A stretch of DNA of 64,000 bases from [Actinobacillus] rossii (GCA_900444965.1 UFRQ01000003.1:868001-932000), one strand, 5' to 3'. Numbered from the stretch's first letter, positions 19,429 through 28,674 are shown. Numbers and translations are program-made. The notes: generated by a model not told the origin, from the letters alone.

Positions 19429-19659
19429 AAATATCAACTAAAAAATACAAGCACCCTTAGCTCCTACAAGAGCAACTAAAAGGTGACTATGTAATGAGAA
19501 TAATGCCATGTTTATTGGTGATTTTATTGTAGTCTTTGGGACGAAAGATGTCTTAATTCTATCAAAATTTGATAGTTGTAGCCAGATTAGAAAAGAAGAT
19601 TATACTTTTATCTCATTAGCTAGATATTTAGGAAAATATATTAAATGAGAGATAATTTA
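19429..19659. promoter_or_regulatory. Upstream region of the restriction operon, with palindrome and tiny ORF
   Basis: On the - strand TATAAT (19604-19599) could be a -10 box for the operon. A 17-bp palindrome with 7-bp arms, CTATCAAAATTTGATAG, lies at 19559-19575, just downstream of the predicted start, where a repressor could bind. On the + strand a 46-codon frame (19508-19648, MFIGDFIVVFGTK...) covers the same bases; no SD or family is recognised and it may be a gene remnant or chance. IS3 ends this region at 19660. Confidence 0.4.
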
Positions 19660-20886
19660 TGTAGTGATCAACTAATTCAACAGTCCCAGATAAGTTTTTT
19701 CAGCTAAAATCGGGGCAAACCTTGATTATAGCTATGTGGGCGAATGTGGTTGTAGTACATCACATAATCTTTTATATCGTTGACCGCACTTTCAAAATCA
19801 ACATAACCACCATATGCCATCCACTCATATTTAAAACTTCTAAACCAACGCTCTATTGGTGCATTGTCCCAGCAGTTGCCCCGTCGGCTCATACTTTGTG
19901 TTAACTTGTAGTTTTGCACACATTGGGTAAATTGCTTACTCCCATAAATACTGCCTTGGTCTGAGTGAAACATCATTGTTTTCGTACGTTTAGTCTGCAA
20001 CATCGCGTGATTTAACGCATCGACAACCAATTGCGCATCGTGGTGTCGACTCAGTTTCCAACCAACCACTTGACGGTTTAACAGGTTAATCACTACCGCT
20101 AAACCGCTAAATAGCACCAAACACCATTGACTTTAATGTACGTCGTATCGCCACAAAGCACCGTCGTTTGTGCATCAGGCGTAAATTCTCGGTTCAAGTG
20201 ATTAGCAAAAACTTGCCCTATTTCTTTATTTCGGTTATGCCATTTTTGTGGTTGTTTGCTAAATAATCCCTGTTGAATCATTAGGTTGCGAATCAACCGC
20301 AAACTAGCTCGAATTCCCTTTTGTCTCAAACCTGATTGAACGGTTCGCTTGCCAGCAGATTGACGACTTGCCTCAACAATGACCTTGATTTCAATCGCAA
20401 GTGCGGTGTGTTTTTCGACCGCTTGTCGCCGTTTCAAACGCGCATAATAGGCACTTTCTGACACACCAAATAAGGCACATAAACGCTTAATGCAGTGCGA
20501 TTTTAACGTCGTGACCGCTTGGTATCGTTGCTCTCGAGAGACATTAAAATCGCCATAGCCTTTTTTAGAATTTCTTTATCCTCTTCCAGCTCTTTGATAC
20601 GGTTTTCTAACTCTCGAATGCGTTGTTGTTCAGGACTGATTGGCTTTGAACCCGGCAACACATAGCCCTGACATTCAGCTTGAACTTGACTTACCCAGCG
20701 ACGCAACGCTGTTTCACCGATGTCTAGTTCTTTGCAGGCTAGAATATCCACGCTCGGTAATCAATTTTACCGCTTCGGCTTTAAATTCCGCGCTAAAGGT
20801 TCTTCTAGGTCTTCGCATTTTTATATCCTCATGTTTGGTTAAATTTTACCACTTATTGAGGACTGCGGGATTAGTGTACCACTACA
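19660..20886 (-). mobile_element. Decayed IS3-family element (IS150-like)
   Basis: 1227 bp. The ends TGTAGTG...ATAAG are imperfect inverted repeats (26 of 35 positions match) at 19660-19694 and 20852-20886. A 3-bp TTA flanks both ends (19657-19659, 20887-20889), the usual IS150-group target duplication. The element encodes orfA and orfB of a frameshift-type transposase, both now broken. It carries two uptake sequences (19783-19791, 20399-20407), suggesting long residence in Pasteurellaceae. It lies between the restriction operon and yggU. Confidence 0.9.
19704..20818 (-). pseudogene. IS3-type transposase orfAB, two frameshifts
   Basis: orfA begins at the ATG at 20818 (MRRPRRTFSAEFKAEAVKLI) and loses frame near 20750, where TATTCTAGCC joins what should be a longer GYS...ACKELD stretch; this looks like a short deletion. 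orfA ends with the A6G slippery run at about 20557-20563, which would allow -1 frameshifting into orfB. orfB keeps DDE residues (CGDTTYIKV, FHSDQGSIYG, APIERWFRSFKYEW) but an 8-bp tandem duplication of ACCGCTAA (20095-20102 and 20103-20110) shifts it after WCYLAV. No functional transposase is expected. Confidence 0.88.
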
Positions 20887-20899
20887 TTAGTCTATTCAC

Positions 20900-21190
20900 T
20901 TACAAAAGTAGTTCTTTCACTTCTTCCGGAACAACTTTCGGTTTAGGTACAAAAATCTGCTTATGACGATTTAATTCCCCTTTTTCTAATATAATTGTGC
21001 TTTTAGGTACTTTAAATACTTTACTTAAATATTTTAATAAATGTGCATTTGCCGCGCCGTCAATCGGCGGGGCGGTAATACTAATTTTAAGCTCACCATC
21101 ATGTAAACCCACAAATGCATCTTTACTTGCCTTAGGTTGTAAAAATATGCGTAGGCGAATGCCGTGAGATGTTTGTTCCACTGCAGTCAT
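20900..21190 (-). CDS. yggU: YggU family protein (DUF167)
   Basis: 96 residues, the usual DUF167 size. The motif LRIFLQPKASKDAFVGLHDGELKISITAPPIDGAANAHL, here cited in part, with PPxDGxAN, identifies the family. Function is not established. It follows yggT by 25 bases on the same strand, as in E. coli. The IS3 element ends 14 bases beyond its stop codon without damaging it. Confidence 0.92.
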   Translation of the reverse strand: MTAVEQTSHGIRLRIFLQPKASKDAFVGLHDGELKISITAPPIDGAANAHLLKYLSKVFKVPKSTIILEKGELNRHKQIFVPKPKVVPEEVKELLL

Positions 21191-21215
21191 AAAATTTTCC
21201 GCAAATTGACCGCAC

Positions 21216-21794
21216 TTATGCCCATGTCCAAAGTGTTTGGAAGAGATCGTACATTACACGGTTTAACCAAAATAGGGCAAAAGCTAAAATCATCGGTGAA
21301 AAATCTATCATGCCGGTTCTAGGCAGAAAGCGACGAATAGGGCTAAGTACTGGTTCACTGAGTTGATAAAGCAAATAGCTTAATGAGTCATTACCACGAC
21401 GGAACCAACTTAAAATCGCACCGATAAAAATGACATATAAAATCATTTGCCCAAAACTGCTAACGAGCGTTAACCCCCCGATAATCACAATTTCAATAAG
21501 GTTTGCCACTACATTTTCAAAAGACCACACGCCACCTAAAATCCACATTAATGGTACTTTCACACAACCTAAAACGAAGACAAAAACCAGTGCTGCAATA
21601 TCAATACGTTTTATTGGTTTAAGAATTTTACGTAGTGGTATTAAAACGGGATCCGTAACGCGAACTACGGCTTGTGAAATTTGATGATAAAAATCGGCTT
21701 TACTGTATTGTAGCCACATACGTAACATCAGAATTAAGCAATATACATTGATAATAGTGAATGCGAGATATTGGAGTGAATTGAAACTAGTCAT
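21216..21794 (-). CDS. yggT: YggT family integral membrane protein
   Basis: 192 residues with four or more hydrophobic segments in two repeats, each containing the YggT-type pattern (ILSWFRRGNDSLSYLLYQLSEPVLSPIRRFLP and, earlier, RVTDPVLIPLRKILKP; short forms cited from each). YggT proteins are inner-membrane proteins of poorly known role, linked to osmotic tolerance or division in some bacteria. It precedes yggU in an operon. Confidence 0.9.
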   Translation of the reverse strand: MTSFNSLQYLAFTIINVYCLILMLRMWLQYSKADFYHQISQAVVRVTDPVLIPLRKILKPIKRIDIAALVFVFVLGCVKVPLMWILGGVWSFENVVANLIEIVIIGGLTLVSSFGQMILYVIFIGAILSWFRRGNDSLSYLLYQLSEPVLSPIRRFLPRTGMIDFSPMILAFALFWLNRVMYDLFQTLWTWA

Positions 21795-21891
21795 AATATT
21801 CCTTGAACAGACAAACTTAGTTTATAAATGGGGATAAATTTGTGAAATTCAATCTTAAAATCTATTTATAGAAGATAAATAGAATCGATAT

Positions 21892-21913
21892 AAAAAGAGC
21901 CGTAGAACGGCTC
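21892..21913 (-). terminator. Terminator of corA
   Basis: GAGCCGT at 21897-21903 pairs with ACGGCTC at 21907-21913 around a 3-nt loop. On the - strand it is followed by TTTTTAT, directly after the corA stop codon. Confidence 0.85.
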
Positions 21914-21921
21914 AAAAATCA

Positions 21922-22869
21922 CTATAACCAACCTTTGCGTTTAAAGTAAATATATGGTGTGAGTGCCGCGGCGATCATTAACCCGATTGCCATTGGGTAG
22001 CCATATTTAAAATGCAGTTCTGGCATAAATTCAAAGTTCATTCCATAAGTGGACGCCACTAATGTTGCAGGTAGGAACATCACCGAGACGACAGAGAAAA
22101 ATTTCATAATTTTGTTCTGTTCAATATTGATATAACCCATTGCCGCTTGCATTAAAAAGTTGACTTTTTGGAACAAAGACTCATTGTGCGGTTGCAAAGA
22201 TTCAATATCTCGCAAGATTTCGCGAGCTTGTTCTAACTGATTTGTTGGTAAACGGGTTTTGCGGACTAAGAAACTTAAAGCACGTTGTGTATCCATTAGG
22301 CACATACGAACTTTGGAACTATTGTCTTCTTGTTCTGTTAATGTGCCAAGTGCATCGTTAAAGGCTTCGCCTTGTTTACCATCTAAAATAACACGGCTTA
22401 ATTTTTCTAGTTCCGAGTAACCCGTTTCAATTACATCCGCTAATTGCTCAATTTTGGTCTCAAATAAGTCAAGTAAGACTTCATAAGCATTACATTCTTC
22501 TAAGCGTTGATAGCGCGAACGCATACGATATAAACGGAATGCAGGTAATTCTCGATCACGCAAGGTAAATAAGCGTCCATCACGAATGGTAAAGGCGACA
22601 GAAGCTAAATCTGCATAATCATCTTCATCTTCGCAATAAAAGAATGAGTGTAAATGTAACCCGTCTTCATCTTCGAAAAAACGGGCAGAGGCTTCGATGT
22701 CCTCTAATTCCAAGAAAGAGGCGAGACTTTGTCCTAATCCTTCTTGTAATTCGGTACGTTCTTCTTCTGTTGGCTCGATAAGATCAATCCAAATGGCTGT
22801 GTCGAGTTCAGCGTGCTCTTCGTCTAAACGTGTTAGACGTGCATTGTCGAGTGCAAATGCGTTAATCAT
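21922..22869 (-). CDS. corA: CorA magnesium/cobalt/nickel transporter
   Basis: 315 residues from the ATG at 22869 ([12 protein letters not shown]), with GGAG upstream; a start 9 codons earlier is possible but does not match family N-termini. CorA is a pentameric inner-membrane channel for Mg2+ and other divalent ions. The GMN selectivity motif is in [13 protein letters not shown] near the end, between two C-terminal membrane segments, and the protein ends YFKRKGWL as in enterobacterial CorA. The cytoplasmic funnel ([18 protein letters not shown]) is well kept. A long untranslated leader lies upstream. Confidence 0.97.
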   Translation of the reverse strand: MINAFALDNARLTRLDEEHAELDTAIWIDLIEPTEEERTELQEGLGQSLASFLELEDIEASARFFEDEDGLHLHSFFYCEDEDDYADLASVAFTIRDGRLFTLRDRELPAFRLYRMRSRYQRLEECNAYEVLLDLFETKIEQLADVIETGYSELEKLSRVILDGKQGEAFNDALGTLTEQEDNSSKVRMCLMDTQRALSFLVRKTRLPTNQLEQAREILRDIESLQPHNESLFQKVNFLMQAAMGYINIEQNKIMKFFSVVSVMFLPATLVASTYGMNFEFMPELHFKYGYPMAIGLMIAAALTPYIYFKRKGWL

Positions 22870-23128
22870 TGTTTCATACTCCGTTAGTATGAACAAACAA
22901 GATGAACATTACGCAAGCCGCGGTGAAAGTGCGGTCAAAATTGCGTGCGTTTTTTGATACCAATTATGGCGGAGATAACCTATCCGCGAACCTGTCGCAG
23001 ATCAAGTCAAAAGACTGGCGACAGTTTAAATGAAAAAATTAAGTCGGTATCGACTGTGACTGTCCAAAGTGTGTGTCCTCAAGTAAAAAAATCGAGCGCA
23101 TAATACGCCCGAAATAACATTTCGTCAA
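22870..23128 (-). promoter_or_regulatory. corA promoter and structured 5' leader (about 224 nt)
   Basis: This is the main part of a 349-bp gap (22870-23218) without a gene. On the - strand a sigma-70-like promoter, TTGACG (23128-23123), 17-bp spacer, TATTAT (23105-23100), predicts a start near 23093. The leader has a hairpin AGTCG-ATAC-CGACT (23055-23042) followed by a six-T run; a hairpin with 7-bp arms CTGTCGC/GCGACAG (22992-23024) whose loop holds AGTC-AAAA-GACT; and GCGGA/TCCGC (22969-22987). GGTATC at 23046-23051 can also pair with GATACC at 22956-22961, enclosing the last two hairpins and competing with the first. No known riboswitch class is recognised. The rest (23129-23218) shows nothing clear. 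Confidence 0.55.
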
Positions 23129-23218
23129 GAATAGGAACTGGTTATCTTTTAGAAACCGCTATTATGGCTCTGATATAAGATAAACAGTCCTTATTCGTAG
23201 AGACTCTATTGGTTATGT

Positions 23219-24550
23219 TTAATATAACTTCAAGGATGGACGGATAAAACGATTTAAACGACCGATTAAAATAATTAACCCCGTTTTAAAGCAACCATGC
23301 AGTTTTTGTTGGTGCAAACGATAAAGCGAGATATAAGCAAGACGCGCTAAACGTCCTTCAATGGTCATTGAGGTTTTCTTACCTGTTGTAATATTGCCAA
23401 GTGCGGTGAATTTTGACAACGAAACTAAGGAGCCTTTATCAAAATAACTAAAGTCTTTTAATGGTTTGTTATCAAATAGCGCCACAATATTTTGTCCGCA
23501 TACGGTGGCCATTTGGTTTGCAGCTTGACCACGTGGCGGTACAGGTTTTCCGTCTTTTTGTAATAAGAATGCGCAATCTCCAATAGCAAAAATACTTTCA
23601 TCCACGGTAGTTTGTAATGTCTCTTTAATATGAATTTGGTTAATTCGATTAAGTTCTAAGCCATCAAACTGTTGTGTGATTGGCGAAACACAAATACCCG
23701 CTGCCCATACCATTAAATCAGCTTTAATCTCCGTACCATCTTTAGTTATTAGGCTATTAGGTGTGGCTTCTGTAATCATTGTTTGCGTTTTAACGCTGAC
23801 ACCTAATTCTTCCAGTTCTTTTTGTACGGACTCAGAAATACGTTCTGGTAAGGCGGGTAATAAGCGATCACCGGCTTCAATTAACGTCACGTTTAAATGC
23901 CCATCTTTAATTTTTCCGTAACCATAAGATGATAAATGCTGTGCCGCATTAAATAATTCTGCCGACAATTCGACGCCCGTTGCGCCGCCGCCTACAATCG
24001 CAATGTTGACTTTATTATCTTCAACCAGTTTTTGTTGGCTATCGTCTTCACCAATTTCTACCAAGGCATTGTTTTCTGCGAAGGTTAAAAATAATTCCAG
24101 CATACGATTTTGGAAACGTAAGGCTTGATCTGGTGAATCTAAGAAAATACAGTGATCTTTTACACCTTTCGTATTGAAATCGTTTGAACGGCTACCAATG
24201 GCGATAACCAAGTAATCGTAAGGAATGCGACGAGCTACTACGATCGGTTTGCCTTCTTGTCCAATTACGGGCTCGAGTTCGACATATTTATTTGTACGAT
24301 CGAGACGTGAAATTGAACCTTGTTCGAAGTGAAAACCATGGTTAAAGGCATGGGCGCGATAACTCACAGCATCGGTTTCTGCATCTAACACACCAGTTGC
24401 GACTTCATGTAATAAGGGTTTCCAAAGGTGAGTTTGATTGCGGTCAACTAGCGTGACATTAGCACGTTGTTTGCGACCGAGTTTATTCCCTAAAAAGGTG
24501 GCGAGCTCTAAGCCGCCCGCCCCACCGCCGACAATAACGATATTTTTCAT
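23219..24550 (-). CDS. ndh: Ndh, type II NADH:quinone oxidoreductase
   Basis: 443 residues from the ATG at 24550 ([13 protein letters not shown]), preceded by AGGAAAAA. NDH-2 oxidises NADH and passes electrons to quinones without pumping ions. Two dinucleotide-binding folds are visible: [16 protein letters not shown] for FAD at the N-terminus and [16 protein letters not shown] for NADH in the middle. [10 protein letters not shown] is the usual FAD-contact motif. The C-terminal hydrophobic and basic region ([18 protein letters not shown]) probably anchors it to the inner membrane. Confidence 0.93.
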   Translation of the reverse strand: MKNIVIVGGGAGGLELATFLGNKLGRKQRANVTLVDRNQTHLWKPLLHEVATGVLDAETDAVSYRAHAFNHGFHFEQGSISRLDRTNKYVELEPVIGQEGKPIVVARRIPYDYLVIAIGSRSNDFNTKGVKDHCIFLDSPDQALRFQNRMLELFLTFAENNALVEIGEDDSQQKLVEDNKVNIAIVGGGATGVELSAELFNAAQHLSSYGYGKIKDGHLNVTLIEAGDRLLPALPERISESVQKELEELGVSVKTQTMITEATPNSLITKDGTEIKADLMVWAAGICVSPITQQFDGLELNRINQIHIKETLQTTVDESIFAIGDCAFLLQKDGKPVPPRGQAANQMATVCGQNIVALFDNKPLKDFSYFDKGSLVSLSKFTALGNITTGKKTSMTIEGRLARLAYISLYRLHQQKLHGCFKTGLIILIGRLNRFIRPSLKLY

Positions 24551-24755
24551 AAAGTTTTTCCTATTAAGATTAAAAAATAAATAATTCAACAAAATTTTAA
24601 CAATTGTAATATTTTTTTAATTTTAACGCACGAAGTATTTGAGTGATTTAGCAAATAATAAAAATAGGGGCTATAATGTGTGCACCCGTTTATGAAAACA
24701 AAGATAGACTTTCATCGTCGAGCAGAAAGTGCGGTTCATTTTCAAGGAGTTTTTT

Positions 24756-25544
24756 ATGAAAGAAGTTCACCCACAAGATAGCGGATTTTGGCTTATTACG
24801 CAGGAATCTAATGTCTATTTTCCGAACCAAAATTTACCTTTTGGTACGGCAAAGGATTTAGGCTTACAGCAGCGTTGTGCGTTACAGATCGGTGAATGGG
24901 AGAATCAGCCTTTATTTTTGGTTTCTGAATTAGCGGACGAAAAACGAGAATGGACGTTTTTGCGAGATTTACTCCACTTATCTAAAGAACAATTTTATCT
25001 GCTCAATCGTGGTATAGAACTCAATCATTTTTATAAAACGCATCAATTTTGTGGCAAGTGCGGTTCAAAAACGGCTCATACAACAGATGAATGGGCGGTG
25101 CAATGTCAGAATAAAGATTGCGGGTATCGTACTTATCCTGTTATTTGTCCTTCGATTATTGTGGCAATTCGTCGTGGTAAAGAAATTCTGCTTGCTTGCC
25201 ATAAACGTCACGTAGATAGCAAAATGTACACAACATTAGCAGGATTTGTCGAAGTAGGCGAAAGTTTTGAGCAAGCTGTCTCTCGTGAAGTGTGGGAAGA
25301 AACAGGCTTACAAGTGAAAAATATTCAATATTGGGGAAGTCAGCCTTGGGCATTTCCCAATTCACAAATGGTCGGTTTCTTAGCAGAATATGCTAGTGGT
25401 GAAATCAGCTTACAAGAAGAGGAAATTGCGGATGCTAAGTGGTTTCATTGTGACGGACCATTACCTAATTTGCCACCACAGGGGACGATTGCGTTAGCAT
25501 TAATTAATGCGATATTAGAAATTTGTCGCGCTAAAGACAAATGA
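24756..25544 (+). CDS. nudC: NudC, NADH pyrophosphatase / RNA deNADding enzyme
   Basis: 262 residues from the ATG at 24756, with AAGGAG upstream. NudC cleaves NADH and removes NAD caps from RNA. The zinc ribbon is CGKCGSKT...CQNKDCGYR, the Nudix box GFVEVGESFEQAVSREVWEE continues TGLQ, and the NudC hallmark SQPWAFPNSQM follows. All key residues look intact. An inverted uptake-sequence pair separates it from hemE. Confidence 0.96.
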   Translation: MKEVHPQDSGFWLITQESNVYFPNQNLPFGTAKDLGLQQRCALQIGEWENQPLFLVSELADEKREWTFLRDLLHLSKEQFYLLNRGIELNHFYKTHQFCGKCGSKTAHTTDEWAVQCQNKDCGYRTYPVICPSIIVAIRRGKEILLACHKRHVDSKMYTTLAGFVEVGESFEQAVSREVWEETGLQVKNIQYWGSQPWAFPNSQMVGFLAEYASGEISLQEEEIADAKWFHCDGPLPNLPPQGTIALALINAILEICRAKDK

Positions 25545-25563
25545 CAAAATTCCCTTTATAATG

Positions 25564-25591
25564 ACCGCACTTTTAACCGCAAAAGTGCGGT
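25564..25591. terminator. Inverted uptake-sequence pair between nudC and hemE
   Basis: ACCGCACTTTT at 25564-25574 and AAAAGTGCGGT at 25581-25591, 11-bp arms with a 6-nt loop, followed by TTTATTTTTT. It fits a terminator for nudC just before the hemE SD. Confidence 0.75.
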
Positions 25592-25609
25592 TTATTTTTT
25601 GGAGTTTTT

Positions 25610-26677
25610 ATGAGTCAATTAAAAAATGATCGTTATCTTCGCGCGCTTTTGCGCGAGCCTGTGGATTGCACGCCTGTGTGGATGATGCGTCAAGCAGGAC
25701 GTTATTTGCCAGAATATAAAGCCACTCGTGCGCAAGCAGGCGACTTTATGTCATTATGTCGTCATGCGGATTTGGCTTGTGAAGTGACACTTCAACCTTT
25801 GCGTCGTTATGATTTAGATGCCGCAATTTTGTTTTCCGATATTTTAACCGTACCAGATGCTATGGGATTGGGATTAAGTTTTGGTGCAGGCGAAGGCCCG
25901 AAATTTGCGCGTCCGATTGAGAGTAAAAGTGCGGTGGAAAATTTGCCGATTCCGGATCCTGAAGTGGAATTACAATATGTGATGAACGCGGTGCGTACTA
26001 TTCGCCGCGAACTAAATGGCGACGTGCCGCTCATCGGCTTTAGCGGCAGTCCTTGGACATTGGCGACTTATATGGTGGAAGGCGGTTCAAGCAAAGCATT
26101 TACTAAAATCAAAAAAATGCTGTACGCTGAACCACAATTATTGCACGCGTTGTTGGATAAAGTGGCGGACAGTGTGATTTTGTATTTGAATGCACAAATC
26201 AAAGCGGGTGCGCAGGCGGTGATGGTGTTTGACACATGGGGCGGGGTATTGGCACACCGTGATTATCTTGATTTTTCTTTGCAATATATGCACAAAATTG
26301 TGGATGGTTTAATCCGTGAACATGACGGGTGTAAAGTGCCTGTTACCTTATTTACCAAAGGTGGTGGTTTGTGGTTGGAACACATTGCCAATACCGGCTG
26401 TGATGCTATTGGTTTAGATTGGACCACCAATATTGCACAAGCGCGCGCTAAAGTTGGGCATAAAGTGGCGTTACAAGGCAATATGGATCCTTCTGTGTTA
26501 TATGCATCTCCTGAGCGTATTGAGCAAGAAGTGCGGTCAATTTTAGCGGATTTTGGCGAAGGTTCAGGCCACATATTCAATTTGGGACATGGTATTCATC
26601 AAGATGTGCCCGTTGAAAGCCCGAAAGTTTTTGTGGATGCTATTCATCAATATTCAAAACCATATCATTCTAAATAA
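25610..26677 (+). CDS. hemE: HemE, uroporphyrinogen decarboxylase
   Basis: 355 residues, the usual length. HemE removes four acetate carboxyls from uroporphyrinogen III to give coproporphyrinogen III in heme synthesis. The signatures [15 protein letters not shown] near residue 22 and [17 protein letters not shown] around 145 are both present, and the catalytic Asp is in [17 protein letters not shown] precedes the start. yjaG follows by 55 bases, a gene order shared with E. coli (hemE, yjaG, hupA). Confidence 0.98.
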   Translation: MSQLKNDRYLRALLREPVDCTPVWMMRQAGRYLPEYKATRAQAGDFMSLCRHADLACEVTLQPLRRYDLDAAILFSDILTVPDAMGLGLSFGAGEGPKFARPIESKSAVENLPIPDPEVELQYVMNAVRTIRRELNGDVPLIGFSGSPWTLATYMVEGGSSKAFTKIKKMLYAEPQLLHALLDKVADSVILYLNAQIKAGAQAVMVFDTWGGVLAHRDYLDFSLQYMHKIVDGLIREHDGCKVPVTLFTKGGGLWLEHIANTGCDAIGLDWTTNIAQARAKVGHKVALQGNMDPSVLYASPERIEQEVRSILADFGEGSGHIFNLGHGIHQDVPVESPKVFVDAIHQYSKPYHSK

Positions 26678-26732
26678 TTGTAGGGGCGAAACGCATTCGC
26701 CCTTTTTCGTTTTATTTCACAGGAGAAATCCT

Positions 26733-27320
26733 ATGCGCAATCCAATTCACAAACGCCTTGAACGTTTTGAAACCTGGCAAAATCTCACTTTTATGGCATG
26801 TTTATGCGAACGAATGTACCCGAATTTCAAACTATTCTGTGATGTGATTGAACAACCTGAACAGGCTAAGCTTTACCAGAATATTCTTAATTTGGTTTGG
26901 GAACATTTAACGGTGAAAGGGGCAAAAATTAATTTTGAAAACCAACTGGAAAAATTCGAAAACGTGATCCCCAATGTGAATGATTATGAATTTTTCGGTG
27001 TTGTACCTGCGCTAGATGCTTGTGAAGGTTTGTCGGAATTATTACATGCGATTATTGCAGGGGAAACCTTAGAACAAGCAATTAAAATTAGCCAACTTTC
27101 AATGCAAACCGTCGCCACAGTTTTAGAAACTGAACAAGAACGCGAATTGACGGAAGATGAGCTTAAAAGTGCGGTGGAAATTCAAGAAGAATTAGATGTG
27201 CAATGGCAAATCTATCGTACCTTAAACGATTGCGAGGAACGTGATACAGATCTTATTTTAGACTTGAAATCAGAGCTCCGAAGTGCAGGGATTTCAAATA
27301 TTGGCGTAGAAATTGTTTAA
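26733..27320 (+). CDS. yjaG: YjaG family protein (DUF416)
   Basis: 195 residues from the ATG at 26733, which has a strong AGGAGAAATCC. A longer frame reaches back into hemE but has no support. KRLERFETWQNLTFMACLCERMYPN and DYEFFGVVPALDACEGLSEL (each in part) match DUF416, a family of unknown function found before hupA in gammaproteobacteria. Largely helical and soluble. Confidence 0.9.
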   Translation: MRNPIHKRLERFETWQNLTFMACLCERMYPNFKLFCDVIEQPEQAKLYQNILNLVWEHLTVKGAKINFENQLEKFENVIPNVNDYEFFGVVPALDACEGLSELLHAIIAGETLEQAIKISQLSMQTVATVLETEQERELTEDELKSAVEIQEELDVQWQIYRTLNDCEERDTDLILDLKSELRSAGISNIGVEIV

Positions 27321-27367
27321 AATGCGAACAATATCACAAAATTTACAAAAATTTGCAATTTCGGCTA

Positions 27368-27396
27368 TTGGCTTAAGATAGAACTTCGATTATGCT
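27368..27396 (+). promoter_or_regulatory. Putative hupA promoter
   Basis: TTGGCT at 27368-27373 and TATGCT at 27391-27396 are separated by 17 bases, about 90 bases before the hupA ATG. The leader is AT-rich with AAATAGGTAAC as a weak SD. Confidence 0.45.
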
Positions 27397-27485
27397 TTGT
27401 AGTGCTGTTTGACAGTCAATGTGTCTGGGCTTATCCAAAACACAATTAAACAACCTTTAAATTAAAAGAAATAGGTAACTATATT

Positions 27486-27761
27486 ATGAACAAAACAGAT
27501 TTAATCGACGCAATCGCAACTCAAGCTGGTTTAACTAAAAAAGACGCAAAAGCTGCATTAGAAGCAACTTTAGATGCAATTTCAGGTAGCTTGAAAAAAG
27601 GTGACGCTGTGCAATTAATCGGCTTCGGTACTTTTAAAGTGAACGCGCGTAAAGCACGTACTGGCCGTAACCCACAAACTGGTGCTGAAATTAAAATTGC
27701 TGCATCAAAAGCGCCAGCATTCGTTGCCGGTAAAGCATTGAAAGACGCTGTGAACGCGTAA
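27486..27761 (+). CDS. hupA: HU DNA-binding protein (HupA type)
   Basis: 91 residues. HU is an abundant nucleoid protein that bends DNA as a dimer. [34 protein letters not shown] and the DNA-intercalating arm [15 protein letters not shown] with its conserved Pro are all present. It is preceded by yjaG and followed by a terminator, as a single-gene unit. Confidence 0.96.
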   Translation: MNKTDLIDAIATQAGLTKKDAKAALEATLDAISGSLKKGDAVQLIGFGTFKVNARKARTGRNPQTGAEIKIAASKAPAFVAGKALKDAVNA

Positions 27762-27780
27762 TTTAATTACTCATGAATTC

Positions 27781-27812
27781 AAACCCTACCATGGATGTGG
27801 TGGGGTTTTTTT
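27781..27812 (+). terminator. Terminator of hupA
   Basis: AACCCTACC at 27782-27790 pairs with GGTGGGGTT (27799-27807, one G-T wobble) around an 8-nt loop and runs into seven or more Ts. Confidence 0.85.
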
Positions 27813-27840
27813 ATTATCTTTGATTTATTGCGAAATTATT

Positions 27841-27914
27841 TTGTGTTTTTCTTTTTTGATTGTATAATTTCGAAACGAAACTTAATGTTGGGTTTTAATA
27901 ATGAAACGAAACTT
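27841..27914 (+). promoter_or_regulatory. Promoter and candidate operator of the DeoR-family gene
   Basis: TTGTGT at 27841-27846 and TATAAT at 27863-27868, 16 bases apart, form a good promoter. GAAACGAAACTT occurs twice, at 27872-27883 (over the predicted start site) and 27903-27914 (codons 2-5), 31 bp apart, about three helical turns. The complement, AAGTTTCGTTTC, resembles operators of DeoR-family sugar regulators such as AgaR. Autorepression is a reasonable inference. Confidence 0.5.
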
Positions 27915-28674
27915 TAACCAACGTAATACTCAGCAGCGTCGCCATCATATTATGCAAATAGTGCAAGAACAAGGCGAAGTAAGCGTTGAACAGTTAGTGC
28001 AGATTTTTGACACGTCTGAAGTTACAATTCGAAAAGATTTGACCGCACTTGAAACGAATGGATTCTTATTGCGACGGTATGGCGGTGCAGTGTTAATGCC
28101 GCAAGAAATTATTGAAGATGAACAGGATGAGCTTTCGGAACGAAAGCTTGTCATAGCTAAAACAGCTTCGGAACGTATTCGTGATCATAATCGTATTATC
28201 GTAGACAGTGGTAGCACAACAGCAGCACTGATTAAGCAGTTGAACCGTAAGCAAGGGTTGGTTGTGATGACCAATTCTTTATCCGTCGCCACAGAATTGC
28301 GTTCATTAGAAAATGAACCTACGCTTTTAATGACAGGTGGAACTTGGGACACGCGTTCCGAATCCTTTCAAGGAAAAGTGGCAGAACAGGTTTTGCGTTC
28401 TTATGATTTTGACCAATTATTTATTGGTGCCGATGGCGTGGATTTGGAGCGCGGCACCACAACTTTTAATGAATTGGTTGGTCTAAGTCAAGTCATGGCA
28501 GAAGTGAGCCGCGAAGTGATTGTGATGGTGGAAAGCCAAAAAATTGGGCGTAAAATGCCAAACTTAGAATTAAATTGGCAGCAGATTGATGTGTTAATTA
28601 CGGATCATTTGCTGTCAGAACAAGATAAAGTAATGATTGAGCAACAAAATGTTGAAGTAATTATTGCCAAATAA
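27901..28674 (+). CDS. DeoR-family transcriptional regulator, GlmR-like
   Basis: 257 residues. The N-terminal winged helix (RRHHIMQIVQEQGEVSVEQL, then FDTSEVTIRKDLTALETNGF) and the C-terminal sugar-phosphate sensing domain (IVDSGSTTAALIKQL, FIGADGVDLERG) identify a DeoR regulator. It ends 32 bases before glmS. In Pseudomonas a DeoR-type GlmR beside glmS controls glucosamine-6-phosphate synthesis, so a role in amino-sugar control is likely by context. A GlpR-type or AgaR-type specificity cannot be excluded. Confidence 0.85.
   Translation: MKRNFNQRNTQQRRHHIMQIVQEQGEVSVEQLVQIFDTSEVTIRKDLTALETNGFLLRRYGGAVLMPQEIIEDEQDELSERKLVIAKTASERIRDHNRIIVDSGSTTAALIKQLNRKQGLVVMTNSLSVATELRSLENEPTLLMTGGTWDTRSESFQGKVAEQVLRSYDFDQLFIGADGVDLERGTTTFNELVGLSQVMAEVSREVIVMVESQKIGRKMPNLELNWQQIDVLITDHLLSEQDKVMIEQQNVEVIIAK

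Noticed and set aside
11329..20886. The island as a composite transposon bounded by two insertion sequences
   Set aside because: The two elements are of different families (IS481 and IS3), have unrelated ends and separate target repeats (AATTATT and TTA), and one is dead. They are independent insertions.
26553..26732. N-terminal extension of yjaG into hemE
   Set aside because: The extra 60 residues overlap hemE in another frame and have no SD, while the ATG at 26733 has AGGAGAAATCC.
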